A stretch of 64,000 bases of DNA from an uncultured bacterium. GTDB taxonomy: Bacteria; Bacillota; Clostridia; Lachnospirales; Lachnospiraceae. The position numbers and the translations under genes were made by a program. Below the pieces are notes generated by a model that saw only the letters and a list, made by a program, of their open reading frames with translations, had not been told where the DNA came from and ran no database searches. Every line of letters starts with the position of its first letter. Position 1 is the first letter of the stretch. This document shows, one piece after another, positions 53,692 through 62,483 of this stretch. The stretch is taken from assembly GCA_947651225.1 (NCBI GenBank), contig CANSYK010000004.1, positions 1 through 64,000 of the forward strand. Direction: 5' to 3'.

Positions 53692-54174
53692 TCAATTCCA
53701 TAAAAACGACATCGGAGATACGCTTTCCACCACAATCTGCGCCTCATACTGCCCATCCGAAACAGCGTCCCCTGCCGGCTGTGCATCAATGGCGAACACA
53801 AAACTGTCCCCCTCAAAACCACCAAGATATTGGAGGTAAGGTTCTAAGCTGTCCGATACTTTCTCCGGACGTATGCTCTTTTTGCTCACAACGTACTCGA
53901 CGCCGGATACTTCTACGCTCATGCCCTCCTCTATCTCCTGAGCCTGCTCAGACGATACATAACACACCATATTGCCGCCATCTACGACCGCCGCAACAGG
54001 AAGCGTCGTTTTAAGCTCCCCGAAAAATCCCCAGACACAGACACCGGAAAGGAGAAGAAATACAGCTGCTAACACAAGCCACACACCTGTATTTACGACA
54101 CAAAGATACTGGTTAAACTGTTCTGGTGATGAGATTTTATCTAGACTTTTTTTCCGGAATATTCCATTTTCCAT
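53692..54174 (-). CDS. Short HlyD-like adaptor of the NHLP export system
   Basis: 160 residues. A short cytoplasmic N-terminus ('LDKISSPEQFNQYLCVV') precedes one transmembrane helix ('VWLVLAAVFLLLSGVCVWGF') and an extracytoplasmic barrel-like part with 'TLPVAAVVDGGNMVCYVSSE'. NHLP HlyD proteins are normally two to three times longer, with a coiled-coil hairpin that is absent here; short versions are plausible in Firmicutes, which lack an outer membrane. It is the first gene of the operon, 11 bp before the peptidase subunit. AAAGGAGG precedes the start. Confidence 0.75.
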   Translation of the reverse strand: MENGIFRKKSLDKISSPEQFNQYLCVVNTGVWLVLAAVFLLLSGVCVWGFFGELKTTLPVAAVVDGGNMVCYVSSEQAQEIEEGMSVEVSGVEYVVSKKSIRPEKVSDSLEPYLQYLGGFEGDSFVFAIDAQPAGDAVSDGQYEAQIVVESVSPMSFLWN

Positions 54175-54335
54175 TACTACAAACCTCCTTTACTTGGTAC
54201 AACAGTACTGTAGCAAAATGTAAATCACTTTGTATTTTACAGAAATTTGCCTAAATTTCTATAGGCAGAGAATGATTTGTAGTTTTAGGGGAACAATTCG
54301 CAAATGAAAGTATTTGGCACAATTTCCTAACGCAT
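54175..54335 (-). promoter_or_regulatory. Upstream region of the RiPP operon
   Basis: This stretch holds the leader of the export operon (ribosome site AAAGGAGG). An AT-rich tract with TTTACA and TGTACC 17 bases apart (minus strand, near 54199-54228) may be the promoter. It could be sigma-A or the cluster's own ECF type; I cannot decide. No gene is visible. Confidence 0.3.
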
Positions 54336-54361
54336 TAAAAAAACGGCAGCTTTTGCTGCCG
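54336..54361 (-). terminator. Terminator after rsmA
   Basis: CGGCAGC (54344-54350) and GCTGCCG (54355-54361) form a tight stem; on the minus strand seven T residues follow. Confidence 0.85.
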
Positions 54362-54412
54362 AACCGATAAAATAATAGCGAAACAATAACTTTTATACTC
54401 ATAAAATTGTCT

Positions 54413-55270
54413 TTATAGTAACAGATTACTCAACTGTGCAAACTCCTGTAACGACAGCCGCTCGCCCCGGACATCCGGTTGCAGCCCCATCTTCTCCAAT
54501 GCCTGGACTGCCTGCTCTTTTGTTACCCCGAGTGCAGCGTCATTTCCTAAACCATTTACCAATGTCTTTCTCCTCTGGTTAAAAGACGCCCGAACCACAC
54601 GGAATAAAAACGCCTCATCACTTACAGTGACCGGCCTGTCCTTATGGCAGGTTAAACGGATTACCGCCGAACCAACCTTTGGCCGCGGCATAAAACAATT
54701 CGGTGGCACATTCGCTACCACCTCTGCCTTTGCATAATATTGTACCGCAAGGGACAGCGCACCATATTCCTTTGTCCCCGGAGCCGCCTGCATCCGCTCC
54801 GCTACCTCTTTCTGTACCATTACCGTAATACTTTCTAATGGCACATGTGCCTCAAAAAGCCCCATAATAATTGGTGTTGTAATGTAGTATGGCAAATTTG
54901 CGACTACCTTAATCGGCTTCCCTTGATTATATTCCTGAGCCAGCTCTGCAATATCAATTTTTAGAACATCCTCATTTAAAACCGCAACATTATCATAACC
55001 TGACAACGTTTCCTCCAGAACCGGAATCAGCTTCCGGTCAACCTCAACTGCCACAACCCGCCTTGCCTTTTCACATAAATACTGTGTCATTGTCCCGATT
55101 CCCGGGCCAATTTCCAATACAAAATCCTCTGCAGTAATCTCTGCAGCACGAACGATTTTCTCCAGTACATGGGTATCAATCAAAAAATTCTGCCCATATT
55201 TTTTCTGGAAATGAAAATCATATTTTTGTAAAATTTCTATCGTATTCTGTGGTATTCCAAGTGTCGCCAT
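54413..55270 (-). CDS. rsmA: 16S rRNA (adenine1518-N6/1519-N6) dimethyltransferase
   Basis: 285 residues. It dimethylates two adenosines in the 3' hairpin of 16S rRNA. SAM-binding motifs are 'FVLEIGPGIGTMTQYLCEKA' and 'VVAVEVDRKLIPVLEE'; the catalytic motif is 'VVANLPYYITTPIIMGLF'. 'KKYGQNFLIDTHVLEKIVRA' and the C-terminal 'FNQRRKTLVNGLG' are family hallmarks. It stands downstream of tatD, a common pairing in Firmicutes, but separated by 142 bp and a terminator. Confidence 0.96.
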   Translation of the reverse strand: MATLGIPQNTIEILQKYDFHFQKKYGQNFLIDTHVLEKIVRAAEITAEDFVLEIGPGIGTMTQYLCEKARRVVAVEVDRKLIPVLEETLSGYDNVAVLNEDVLKIDIAELAQEYNQGKPIKVVANLPYYITTPIIMGLFEAHVPLESITVMVQKEVAERMQAAPGTKEYGALSLAVQYYAKAEVVANVPPNCFMPRPKVGSAVIRLTCHKDRPVTVSDEAFLFRVVRASFNQRRKTLVNGLGNDAALGVTKEQAVQALEKMGLQPDVRGERLSLQEFAQLSNLLL

Positions 55271-55303
55271 ATATACTCTCTTTCTTAGGAACTGTATATT
55301 ACC

Positions 55304-55332
55304 AAAACAGACGGAACATAAAATTCCGTCTG
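55304..55332 (-). terminator. Terminator after tatD
   Basis: CAGACGGAA (55308-55316) and TTCCGTCTG (55324-55332) form a perfect 9-bp stem; on the minus strand TTTTGG follows. An AGGAACTGTA half-repeat lies beside it at 55285-55297. Confidence 0.65.
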
Positions 55333-55412
55333 TCTGAGTTATTTAAACATGCCCTATCATAGTTTTAAGCCTGAAATATAATTTCTTGCTTTCTCTTTCG
55401 TTTTACTGCCAA

Positions 55413-56180
55413 TCACGCAATCCCGTACATCCGCTTCCCATTTTCCTCTGTAACAAGAATCACTTCTTCCGGTGTCATATTACGCAACGCAGCAATTTCC
55501 TCTGCCACATATTTCAGATAATGAGATGCATTGCGTTTACCACGGTATGGCTCTGGTGCCAGATACGGTGCATCTGTTTCCAGCACCAACCGTTCCATCG
55601 GAGCTTTCTGCACAACTTCTTTTAGCTTCTTAGCATTCTTAAAAGTCACTACGCCACCAATTCCCAGATAAAATCCCATATCCAGATAAATTTTTGCCAT
55701 ATCCCAGCCATAAGAAAAGCAATGAATCACACCGCCGCTTTCTTGCGCATGTTCTGCTTTCATAATATCCAGCGTATCCTGTGCTGCATCTCTGCTGTGA
55801 ATTACAACTGGAAGTTTTGTCTCCTTCGCAAGTTCCAACTGACGGATAAACCACTTTTTCTGAACCTCACGCACCGTATCCTCATAATGATAATCCAGCC
55901 CGATTTCTCCAATTGCAACAACCTTTGGACTCTCTGTGGCTCTACGCAAAAATTCCATATCTGCCTCTTCTAAAGAATACACTTCAGAAGGATGTACCCC
56001 GGCTACAGCATAGATAAAATCATAACTCTCACTGAGCTCTATTGCTCTTTTGGTTGACTCAATATCTGCCCCAATATCCGTTATAATACCGACACCTTCT
56101 GAACGCATCGTCCGAAAAAGCTCTTCTCTGTCTTTATCATAAACCGGATCATCATAATGTGCGTGTGTATCAAAAATCAT
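55413..56180 (-). CDS. tatD: TatD-family metal-dependent deoxyribonuclease
   Basis: 255 residues of the amidohydrolase superfamily. Metal ligands are in 'MIFDTHAHYDDPVYDKDREE' (HxH), 'AIGEIGLDYHYEDTVREVQK', 'PVVIHSRDAAQDTLDIM', 'GVIHCFSYGWDMAKIYLDMG' and 'LVLETDAPYLAPEPYRGKRN'. The protein is a 3'-5' DNA exonuclease or related hydrolase in characterised members. It follows the cytidylate-kinase-like gene by 10 bp. Confidence 0.94.
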   Translation of the reverse strand: MIFDTHAHYDDPVYDKDREELFRTMRSEGVGIITDIGADIESTKRAIELSESYDFIYAVAGVHPSEVYSLEEADMEFLRRATESPKVVAIGEIGLDYHYEDTVREVQKKWFIRQLELAKETKLPVVIHSRDAAQDTLDIMKAEHAQESGGVIHCFSYGWDMAKIYLDMGFYLGIGGVVTFKNAKKLKEVVQKAPMERLVLETDAPYLAPEPYRGKRNASHYLKYVAEEIAALRNMTPEEVILVTEENGKRMYGIA

Positions 56181-56190
56181 GGGTTCTTCC

Positions 56191-56784
56191 TCATTTCATT
56201 CTTTCTTCAATAAAATACATCAATACTTCTGTCGTCTTTTCCACACCAAGTTTACTTTCATTGATACAGATATCATAGTATCTGGAATCTCCCCATTTTC
56301 CTACAGAATGATGGTTATGATACCACTTTCTGTTCTTATCATGACGTTTCATTTTTAAGATTGCTTCTTGCTTACTCAAATGATAAATTTCTTCCACCCT
56401 CTGTACCTTCTGCTCTGCATCTCCAAGAATAAAAATGGAAATCAAACCTTCTCTGTCCCGGAGCACAGTTTCCGCACAGCGCCCTACAATTACAAAAGAT
56501 TCTCCAGAATCTGCCTTTTCCCGCAGATAATCAAACTGCATTTCCGCAACAATTTCTTCCATAGAATTGGTATGTCCGCCAACCCTGCGAGATATAAAAG
56601 GATTCCTTGGTTTTTCATCGTACTTTTCCAAATCTTCTATCTGTAGGTTCTTTTCCCTTGCAAGATCATCTAACATGCTTCTGTCATAAAAATGAAATCC
56701 CAGATTTTTTGCAATCTGCTCTGCAATTTCATGTCCACCGCTTCCAAATTCACGGCTAATTGAAATAATTACCTGTTTCTCCAT
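56191..56784 (-). CDS. Cytidylate kinase-like protein
   Basis: 197 residues. The P-loop is 'SISREFGSGGHEIAEQIAKN', a form found in the cytidylate kinase-like family, not in canonical Cmk. Other conserved parts are 'FHFYDRSMLDDLAREKNLQI', 'SFVIVGRCAETVLRDREGLI' and 'YYDICINESKLGVEKTTEVL'. The substrate is not certain; many genomes also carry a canonical cmk. It is the middle gene of a permease/kinase-like/tatD operon with gaps of about 10 bp. Confidence 0.85.
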   Translation of the reverse strand: MEKQVIISISREFGSGGHEIAEQIAKNLGFHFYDRSMLDDLAREKNLQIEDLEKYDEKPRNPFISRRVGGHTNSMEEIVAEMQFDYLREKADSGESFVIVGRCAETVLRDREGLISIFILGDAEQKVQRVEEIYHLSKQEAILKMKRHDKNRKWYHNHHSVGKWGDSRYYDICINESKLGVEKTTEVLMYFIEERMK

Positions 56785-56796
56785 TCCAATCTCCCC

Positions 56797-58152
56797 TTAA
56801 CAATATCTGATAAAAATAACTACCATAGATACAAATACTACAAGAATCGTTGCTGGGGCAGCTACCTTACAGTATTTTCCCCATCCGATGATATAACCAT
56901 TTTTTGCAGCGACAGAAGTTCCGACAACATTTGCGGAAGCTCCGATTGGTGTAGCGCTTCCTCCAATATCCGTTCCCATGGAAAGCGCCCATGCAAGCGT
57001 ATTCAAATCAACACCAGGCACTGCTGCCAGACTTTTGATAACAGGAACCATTGTTGCCGCAAAAGGAATGTTGTCAACAAAAGCACTTGCAATGGCAGAA
57101 ACCCAGATAATAATTGCAACCATCAGCTTTATATTACCCCCGCTGATTTCGCCAATAAAGGCAGCAATCCTTTCTAAAATCCCTGTCTGCTCCAATCCAC
57201 CAACTACAGCAAATAATCCGATAAAAAATAAAAGTGTCTTATAATCTACTTTTTTCAAAAGCTCTAATGCATATGTTCCCGATGTAATCAGTGTTATAAT
57301 TGCAATCACTGCCCCGATAAACGCCACCGTTAACCCTGTCTGTGCATGAGTTACTAACATTATAACAGCAGCCGCAAAAATAATACAGCTAATTATGAAA
57401 TCTTTTTTATTTTTTATCGCATCCTTTGGCGCTGGTATTTTCGATAAATCAACTGCTCCTGAACTTTCTGAAGCCATCTGCCTGCCACAAACAAAATAAA
57501 AATATACAATCACTAATACTAAGCTTATTCCGGCAATCACACCTGTATTCGTGATAAAGTCTGTAAAAGAATATTCCAAAGAAGTTCCTATAATGATATT
57601 AGGTGGATCTCCACACATTGTTGCCGAACCTCCAAGGTTCGCACAAAATATCTCCGATAAAATCATAGGTACTGGATTGAACTTTAAGAGCTTTGCCAAT
57701 TCAACTGTTACTGCTGCCAAAAACAAAATAACAGTAATACTATCAATAAACATTGCCAAAATTGCCGACATAACCATAAATGTCAAAAACAATGGTATAG
57801 GTTTATAATGCACCAGCTTCGCAAGAAGCATACAAAGCCAACGGAAAAATCCTGCCTTTGCCATCCCTTCTACCATGACCATCATTCCAAAAATAAATAT
57901 AATCGTCGCCCAGTTAATACCAGAGGAAGATTCCTCTGCCTTTGCTCCGGTATACCAGAAGCCTGGTGTAAAAATGTTCCCAAAAGCCAATGTTTCCGTA
58001 ACTGCCGACATACTCTGCATTGCTACCCCAAAAACCAGCACCAATGTCAAAAGACCACATGCTAAAGTAACAATATGCCGCTCAATTTTGTCCATTACAA
58101 TCAGTAAAAACATAGCAACAAAAATTACTACAGCTAATACTTGTGCAACCAT
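56797..58152 (-). CDS. ArsB/NhaD-type (SLC13-like) anion permease
   Basis: 451 residues with about eleven to twelve hydrophobic segments in two repeats. Characteristic parts are 'IFIFGMMVMVEGMAKAGFFR', 'ANLGGSATMCGDPPNIIIGT' and 'SMGTDIGGSATPIGASANVV', the substrate-site repeats of the ion transporter superfamily. Candidates include arsenite, organic anions or Na+/H+ exchange; the sequence does not decide. GGAGAC precedes the ATG. It is the first gene of the operon. Confidence 0.88.
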   Translation of the reverse strand: MVAQVLAVVIFVAMFLLIVMDKIERHIVTLACGLLTLVLVFGVAMQSMSAVTETLAFGNIFTPGFWYTGAKAEESSSGINWATIIFIFGMMVMVEGMAKAGFFRWLCMLLAKLVHYKPIPLFLTFMVMSAILAMFIDSITVILFLAAVTVELAKLLKFNPVPMILSEIFCANLGGSATMCGDPPNIIIGTSLEYSFTDFITNTGVIAGISLVLVIVYFYFVCGRQMASESSGAVDLSKIPAPKDAIKNKKDFIISCIIFAAAVIMLVTHAQTGLTVAFIGAVIAIITLITSGTYALELLKKVDYKTLLFFIGLFAVVGGLEQTGILERIAAFIGEISGGNIKLMVAIIIWVSAIASAFVDNIPFAATMVPVIKSLAAVPGVDLNTLAWALSMGTDIGGSATPIGASANVVGTSVAAKNGYIIGWGKYCKVAAPATILVVFVSMVVIFIRYC

Positions 58153-58287
58153 AACTACATGTCTCCTTTCCCTTTGTATAAGTAGCTATAACTTTCAGCC
58201 ATTCGGATTGTAATACTTTTAAAAATCATTGTCAATATTTTTTTTCAAATCCATATATATAATAGGTAGTATTACAGAATAAAACAC

Positions 58288-58325
58288 AAAAAAACAGGAA
58301 AACAAAAATATCTGTTCTCCTGTTT
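58288..58325 (-). terminator. Terminator after the gerA-like gene
   Basis: AAACAGGA (58292-58299) pairs with TCCTGTTT (58318-58325); on the minus strand the stem is followed by TTTTTTTGTG. The remaining bases between 58153 and 58380 hold only AT-rich leader sequence. Confidence 0.65.
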
Positions 58326-58380
58326 ATGACAAGAATCTTCCAGCCAAATATCCATACAAACATGATTACCTATACAAAAA

Positions 58381-59850
58381 TTAGCAATTTCCTCCATGCT
58401 TCTCACTATAAGGCAGGCTGACACGGAAAAATCTCTTTAATAGCTGTGTTCCATTAAATGGCAGTAACGGATAGAGATACCCTTTTCCTACCAATACCGG
58501 ATTGAACAACAATGCCAGAACAAGAATTACACTTCCAATAATAAATCCGGCAAGATTGAACCATGCTGTCAGGATCAATAAAAGGATTCTGAAAAACTTT
58601 AAGGCGTATCCAAGTTCCATATTGCTCTGTGTATAATTTGCAACCGCAACAAAAGACATATACAACATAATCTCCGCATTAAACCAGCCGGAACTAACCG
58701 TATAATCCCCAAATACAATACCTGCCACAATGCTAAGCGGCGTTGTCAACATATTTGGTGTATTAATTGATGCCATTTTCAATCCATCAATTGCAAATTC
58801 CAAAATCAAAAGTTGTATAATAGGCGGCACATTAATGGGGTCCTTTATTTCTATAAAGCTAAGAGCAGACGGTACCCACTGAGGATTCTGCAGCAAAAGC
58901 AAAAGTATCGGTGTAATATAAAGTGCTACAATACTTGTCATCATTCTTGTCAGTCGCAGGTATGTTCCGGTAATCGGCGGAAAATAATACTCATTAGCAT
59001 CTTCCAGAATACTAAAAAGAGAGGTTGGAAGAATCATAGCAGCAGGAGAATTATCTACCATCACCACAATGCTTCCTTCTAACAGACACGCCGCTGTTGT
59101 ATCAGGCCTCTCTGAATATTTAAACCGTGGAAAAGGATTATACCAGCTTCTTTGGAAAAGTTCCTCTGCCAAACTTTCTTTATTTAGAGTAAGAGAATCC
59201 ACTTTTATGCTTTTAATGCGGTTAAGAACCTCTTTTAACGCTTCTTTCTTTACACGATTCTTCATATAAACTACTGCTACATCTGTTTTTGAGCTTTTTC
59301 CCACCGACAAAATCTGAAATACCAGATTTACATCACGAATTCTGCGCCTCACTAAGGCCGCATTTGGTACCAGTGCTTCGATAAATCCATCTCTGGAACC
59401 ACGCAAAACTTTGTCTTTTTCTGGTTCATCTACACTGCGGCTCGGGTATTTTCGAAAGTCAAAACCAATGATCTGTTGATACCCTTCAATTAAAATACAG
59501 GTAATTCCAGATAACAACTGCTGTACAAATTTATTCTGATCTTCTATCGTTATAATGGACATATATGGCGCATACCTGTCCACAAAACCAGAATACTCCT
59601 TTGGCATTTCCTGTTCCTGGATAGTATAAAAAAATTCTACTACTTTTTCTGAAACATCACCTGTCAAGAAACCATTCACTGCAAACATGCTTGCTCTTTT
59701 CCCGCCAATAATAATCTGACGGTGTATAATATCAAAATTCTCATTCAGATGTAAAAGCGCCTGAATTGCTTCCATACGTTCTTTATAACCGCCATAAAAA
59801 ATATCCGGTTCTTCCTGTAATTCTGTGTTATCATTTACATTTTCTTCCAT
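58381..59850 (-). CDS. GerA-family spore germination protein
   Basis: 489 residues from the ATG at 59850, six bases after GGAG; the frame reaches 59904 but that ATG has no ribosome site. A soluble N-terminal domain (about 1-280) has 'ECF'-free sequence with 'ITCILIEGYQQIIGFDFRKY', 'SVDEPEKDKVLRGSRDGFIE' and 'NAALVRRRIRDVNLVFQIL'. Five or so membrane helices follow, with 'NPQWVPSALSFIEIKDPINV' and 'DGLKMASINTPNMLTTPLSI'. This is the A subunit of a germinant receptor in the spore inner membrane. No B or C subunit gene is adjacent, so it is an orphan here. Confidence 0.93.
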   Translation of the reverse strand: MEENVNDNTELQEEPDIFYGGYKERMEAIQALLHLNENFDIIHRQIIIGGKRASMFAVNGFLTGDVSEKVVEFFYTIQEQEMPKEYSGFVDRYAPYMSIITIEDQNKFVQQLLSGITCILIEGYQQIIGFDFRKYPSRSVDEPEKDKVLRGSRDGFIEALVPNAALVRRRIRDVNLVFQILSVGKSSKTDVAVVYMKNRVKKEALKEVLNRIKSIKVDSLTLNKESLAEELFQRSWYNPFPRFKYSERPDTTAACLLEGSIVVMVDNSPAAMILPTSLFSILEDANEYYFPPITGTYLRLTRMMTSIVALYITPILLLLLQNPQWVPSALSFIEIKDPINVPPIIQLLILEFAIDGLKMASINTPNMLTTPLSIVAGIVFGDYTVSSGWFNAEIMLYMSFVAVANYTQSNMELGYALKFFRILLLILTAWFNLAGFIIGSVILVLALLFNPVLVGKGYLYPLLPFNGTQLLKRFFRVSLPYSEKHGGNC

Positions 59851-59990
59851 ACTGCGCTCCATTTCTGCTTTCTGCCAAAAATTTCCCCTCTGCCATTTTG
59901 GCATTTTTTGCTGATATAAATAGAATCAGCATACAGTATGTACCATTTTTCACATTCTTATTCGTTTTTTACTCAACTGATATATATTTT

Positions 59991-60016
59991 GCATTGCAAT
60001 TTTCAAGCACGCTCTG
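59991..60016. repeat. Degenerate end of the GTGTTTGAAAATT repeat family
   Basis: GCAATTTTCAAGCACGCTCT matches the right end of the repeat at 43883-43945 (GCAATTTTCAAACACGTTCT) at 17 of 20 positions. The left end is missing. Confidence 0.45.
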
Positions 60017-60094
60017 GACAAATAGAAACAATGTAATTATAATACTTTATTATAAAAAGTCCCAGATAGCAGCAAAAACTTCTAAGGAGATATT

Positions 60095-60850
60095 ATGTCT
60101 GTCAGCCCTTTTGATGAAGATTTATTTCAGAAAGCATGTAATGAAATTATCCATAAAGAACGAGAGAAAAATGGTATTGGCACACTCCAGGAAAAAACAG
60201 TCCATGCGGTCTTAAAGCGATTTTACGAACCTGATACTGGACACCAGGAAATACGGATTGGAAACTATGTCGCTGATATTTTTCGTGGAGAAGAAATTAT
60301 TGAAATACAAACTCGAAATTTTAATTCCATGCGGAAAAAATTGGATTTATTTTTAGAAGAATATCCTGTTACCATTGTCTATCCCATTATACATTCCAAA
60401 TGGTTATTATGGATTGATGAAACCACAGGAGAAATTTCCAAAAAACGGAAATCTCCTAGGACGGGGAAAACTTATGATGCCTACTATGAACTGTACAAAA
60501 TCAAACAATATCTGACACATCCAAACCTTCATTTATGTCTGATATTAATAGATGTTGAGGAATACAGGCTTTTAAATGGATGGAGCCGTGACAAAAAGCG
60601 AGGCTCTACCCGCTATGACAGGATTCCGGTCAAACTAGTTGATGAATACTATATTGGCAGTCCAAAAGAATATGGCTGCATGATTCCAGAGAACTTACCT
60701 AAACCCTTTTGCTCCAAAGATTTTGCAAAAAAAGCAAATATTTCGCAAGGCGCAGCACAACTTGCACTAAATATACTAAATTATATTCAGGCAGTCACCC
60801 GTGTTGGTAAAAAAGGAAACTCTTATCTATATGAACTAAAAAACAATTAA
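60095..60850 (+). CDS. Unknown protein with nuclease-like core and C-terminal helical domain
   Basis: 251 residues with AAGGAG before the ATG. Residues about 30-100 have 'TVHAVLKRFYEPDTGHQEIR', 'IGNYVADIFRGEEIIEIQTR' and 'KLDLFLEEYPVTIVYPII'. The spacing of Asp (VADIF), Glu-x-Gln (EIQTR) and a Lys-rich helix is like the PD-(D/E)xK nuclease core, with ExQ in place of ExK. The C-terminus has a winged-helix-like part, 'KKANISQGAAQLALNILNYI', 'RVGKKGNSYLYEL'. I do not recognise the family. It lies 45 bp before the GH51 start on the same strand. Confidence 0.7.
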   Translation: MSVSPFDEDLFQKACNEIIHKEREKNGIGTLQEKTVHAVLKRFYEPDTGHQEIRIGNYVADIFRGEEIIEIQTRNFNSMRKKLDLFLEEYPVTIVYPIIHSKWLLWIDETTGEISKKRKSPRTGKTYDAYYELYKIKQYLTHPNLHLCLILIDVEEYRLLNGWSRDKKRGSTRYDRIPVKLVDEYYIGSPKEYGCMIPENLPKPFCSKDFAKKANISQGAAQLALNILNYIQAVTRVGKKGNSYLYELKNN

Positions 60851-60895
60851 TTACTATTCATGCGCCAACTGAAGGGCGGCAGAAGGGAGACCAGT

Positions 60896-62416
60896 ATGAA
60901 AAAATCAACTTTACATATCAATCCAGACAAAACATTAAGCCATATTGCACCAGAGATCTATGGACAATTTTCTGAACATCTCGGACGATGTATTTATGAT
61001 GGTATCTTTGTCGGCGAATCATCTGATATTCCAAACACGAAAGGAATAAGAAACGATGTTGTAGAGGCACTTCGTTCCCTGAATTTGCCTGTCCTGCGTT
61101 GGCCAGGCGGTTGCTTTGCAGACGAGTACCACTGGAAAGACGGTATTGGTCCAAAAGAAAACAGGCGAAAAATCATCAATACCAACTGGGGTGGTACTGT
61201 CGAAGACAACAGTTTTGGTACACATGAATTTATGGAACTTTGTGAACAAATTGACTGTGAACCTTATATTGCCATCAACCTCGGAAGCGGAACCGTCCAG
61301 GAAGCAGCCGACTGGGTAGAATATATGACTGCAGAAGGCGCCTCTACTCTAGTAGAACTTCGTAAAAAAAATGGACGAGAAAAACCCTGGAAAGTAAAAT
61401 ATATTGGTATTGGCAATGAGAATTGGGGCGGCGGTGGAAGCATGGACGCTGACTATTATGCTAGTGAATATAAGCGATACCAGCAATTTTGTAAAGAATA
61501 TTCTGGAAACACCTTATATAAAATTGCCTGTGGCCCAAATGCAGATGACTATCATTGGACATCAGAGCTAATGAGCCGGATTAACCACTGGCACGCAAAG
61601 GGAATCAGTCTTCACTACTATACTCTGCCAAGTGGCAACTTTGACCAAAAAGGCAGTTCCACTGATTTTACAGAAAAAGAATACTATGCAACGATTTCTC
61701 AGACCCTTAGAATAGAAGAAATTATCAAGGGACATCTAAGAATAATGGATCAATTAGACCCTGACCACAATATTGACTTAGTTGTAGATGAATGGGGAGC
61801 CTGGTATGATGTAGAACCAGGAACAAATCCTGGATTTCTATACCAGCAAAATACTATGCGGGACGCCATTATAGCTGCATTAAACCTGAATATCTTTAAT
61901 AAGCACAGTGACCGGATTTCTATGGCAAATATTGCACAAGTTGTCAATGTACTTCAGGCAATGATATTGACAGAAGATGCAAAAATTATAAAGACACCAA
62001 CTTACGAAGTGTTTTATATGTTTAAAGAACATCAAGATGCTACGCTTGTAGAAAGCAGTATTGATTCGCTTTCTACAGGCTGCGAAGACATCACTGTCCC
62101 AGCATTATCAGAATCCGTTTCGATAGAGAAAGCACAGGAAAACATTGGAAATATCAAAAAAATAACAATTACTCTTGCAAACACTTCGCTGTCAGAAGGC
62201 ACAGAAATAGAAATCTGCCTTCCCAATTCATATCAATTTACCAGTGAAGCTTCCATCTCCCTTCTTCATGAAGAAGTACATGCATATAATACATTTGAAG
62301 AACCAGAGAATGTGAAAAGAACAGAGATAACAAAAATCTGGAATAATAACAAACAAGTTTTGTACCTTCCTGCCTGCAGTGTCTGCCGTATAAAATGCTC
62401 TATTCAACAGGTATAA
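60896..62416 (+). CDS. Alpha-L-arabinofuranosidase, GH51
   Basis: 506 residues from the ATG at 60896 after AGAAGGGAG; an ATG twelve codons earlier lacks such a site. It removes terminal arabinofuranose from arabinan or arabinoxylan side chains. The (beta/alpha)8 barrel has the acid/base Glu in 'YIGIGNENWGGGGSMDADYY' and the nucleophile Glu in 'LVVDEWGAWYDVEPGTNPG'. 'LRWPGGCFADEYHWKDGIGP' and the C-terminal beta domain are typical. No signal peptide, so it acts on imported oligosaccharides. A decayed sugar-type regulator lies convergently downstream. Confidence 0.95.
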   Translation: MKKSTLHINPDKTLSHIAPEIYGQFSEHLGRCIYDGIFVGESSDIPNTKGIRNDVVEALRSLNLPVLRWPGGCFADEYHWKDGIGPKENRRKIINTNWGGTVEDNSFGTHEFMELCEQIDCEPYIAINLGSGTVQEAADWVEYMTAEGASTLVELRKKNGREKPWKVKYIGIGNENWGGGGSMDADYYASEYKRYQQFCKEYSGNTLYKIACGPNADDYHWTSELMSRINHWHAKGISLHYYTLPSGNFDQKGSSTDFTEKEYYATISQTLRIEEIIKGHLRIMDQLDPDHNIDLVVDEWGAWYDVEPGTNPGFLYQQNTMRDAIIAALNLNIFNKHSDRISMANIAQVVNVLQAMILTEDAKIIKTPTYEVFYMFKEHQDATLVESSIDSLSTGCEDITVPALSESVSIEKAQENIGNIKKITITLANTSLSEGTEIEICLPNSYQFTSEASISLLHEEVHAYNTFEEPENVKRTEITKIWNNNKQVLYLPACSVCRIKCSIQQV

Positions 62417-62425
62417 TATAAATAC

Positions 62426-62459
62426 ATCCGCTGCTTCTTTGCGAAAGAACGCAGCGGAT
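62426..62459. terminator. Bidirectional terminator after the GH51 gene
   Basis: ATCCGCTGC (62426-62434) and GCAGCGGAT (62451-62459) form a perfect 9-bp stem between convergent genes. No strong T run on either side. Confidence 0.55.
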
Positions 62460-62483
62460 ATAAAAACAGGACTATTTAATAAT

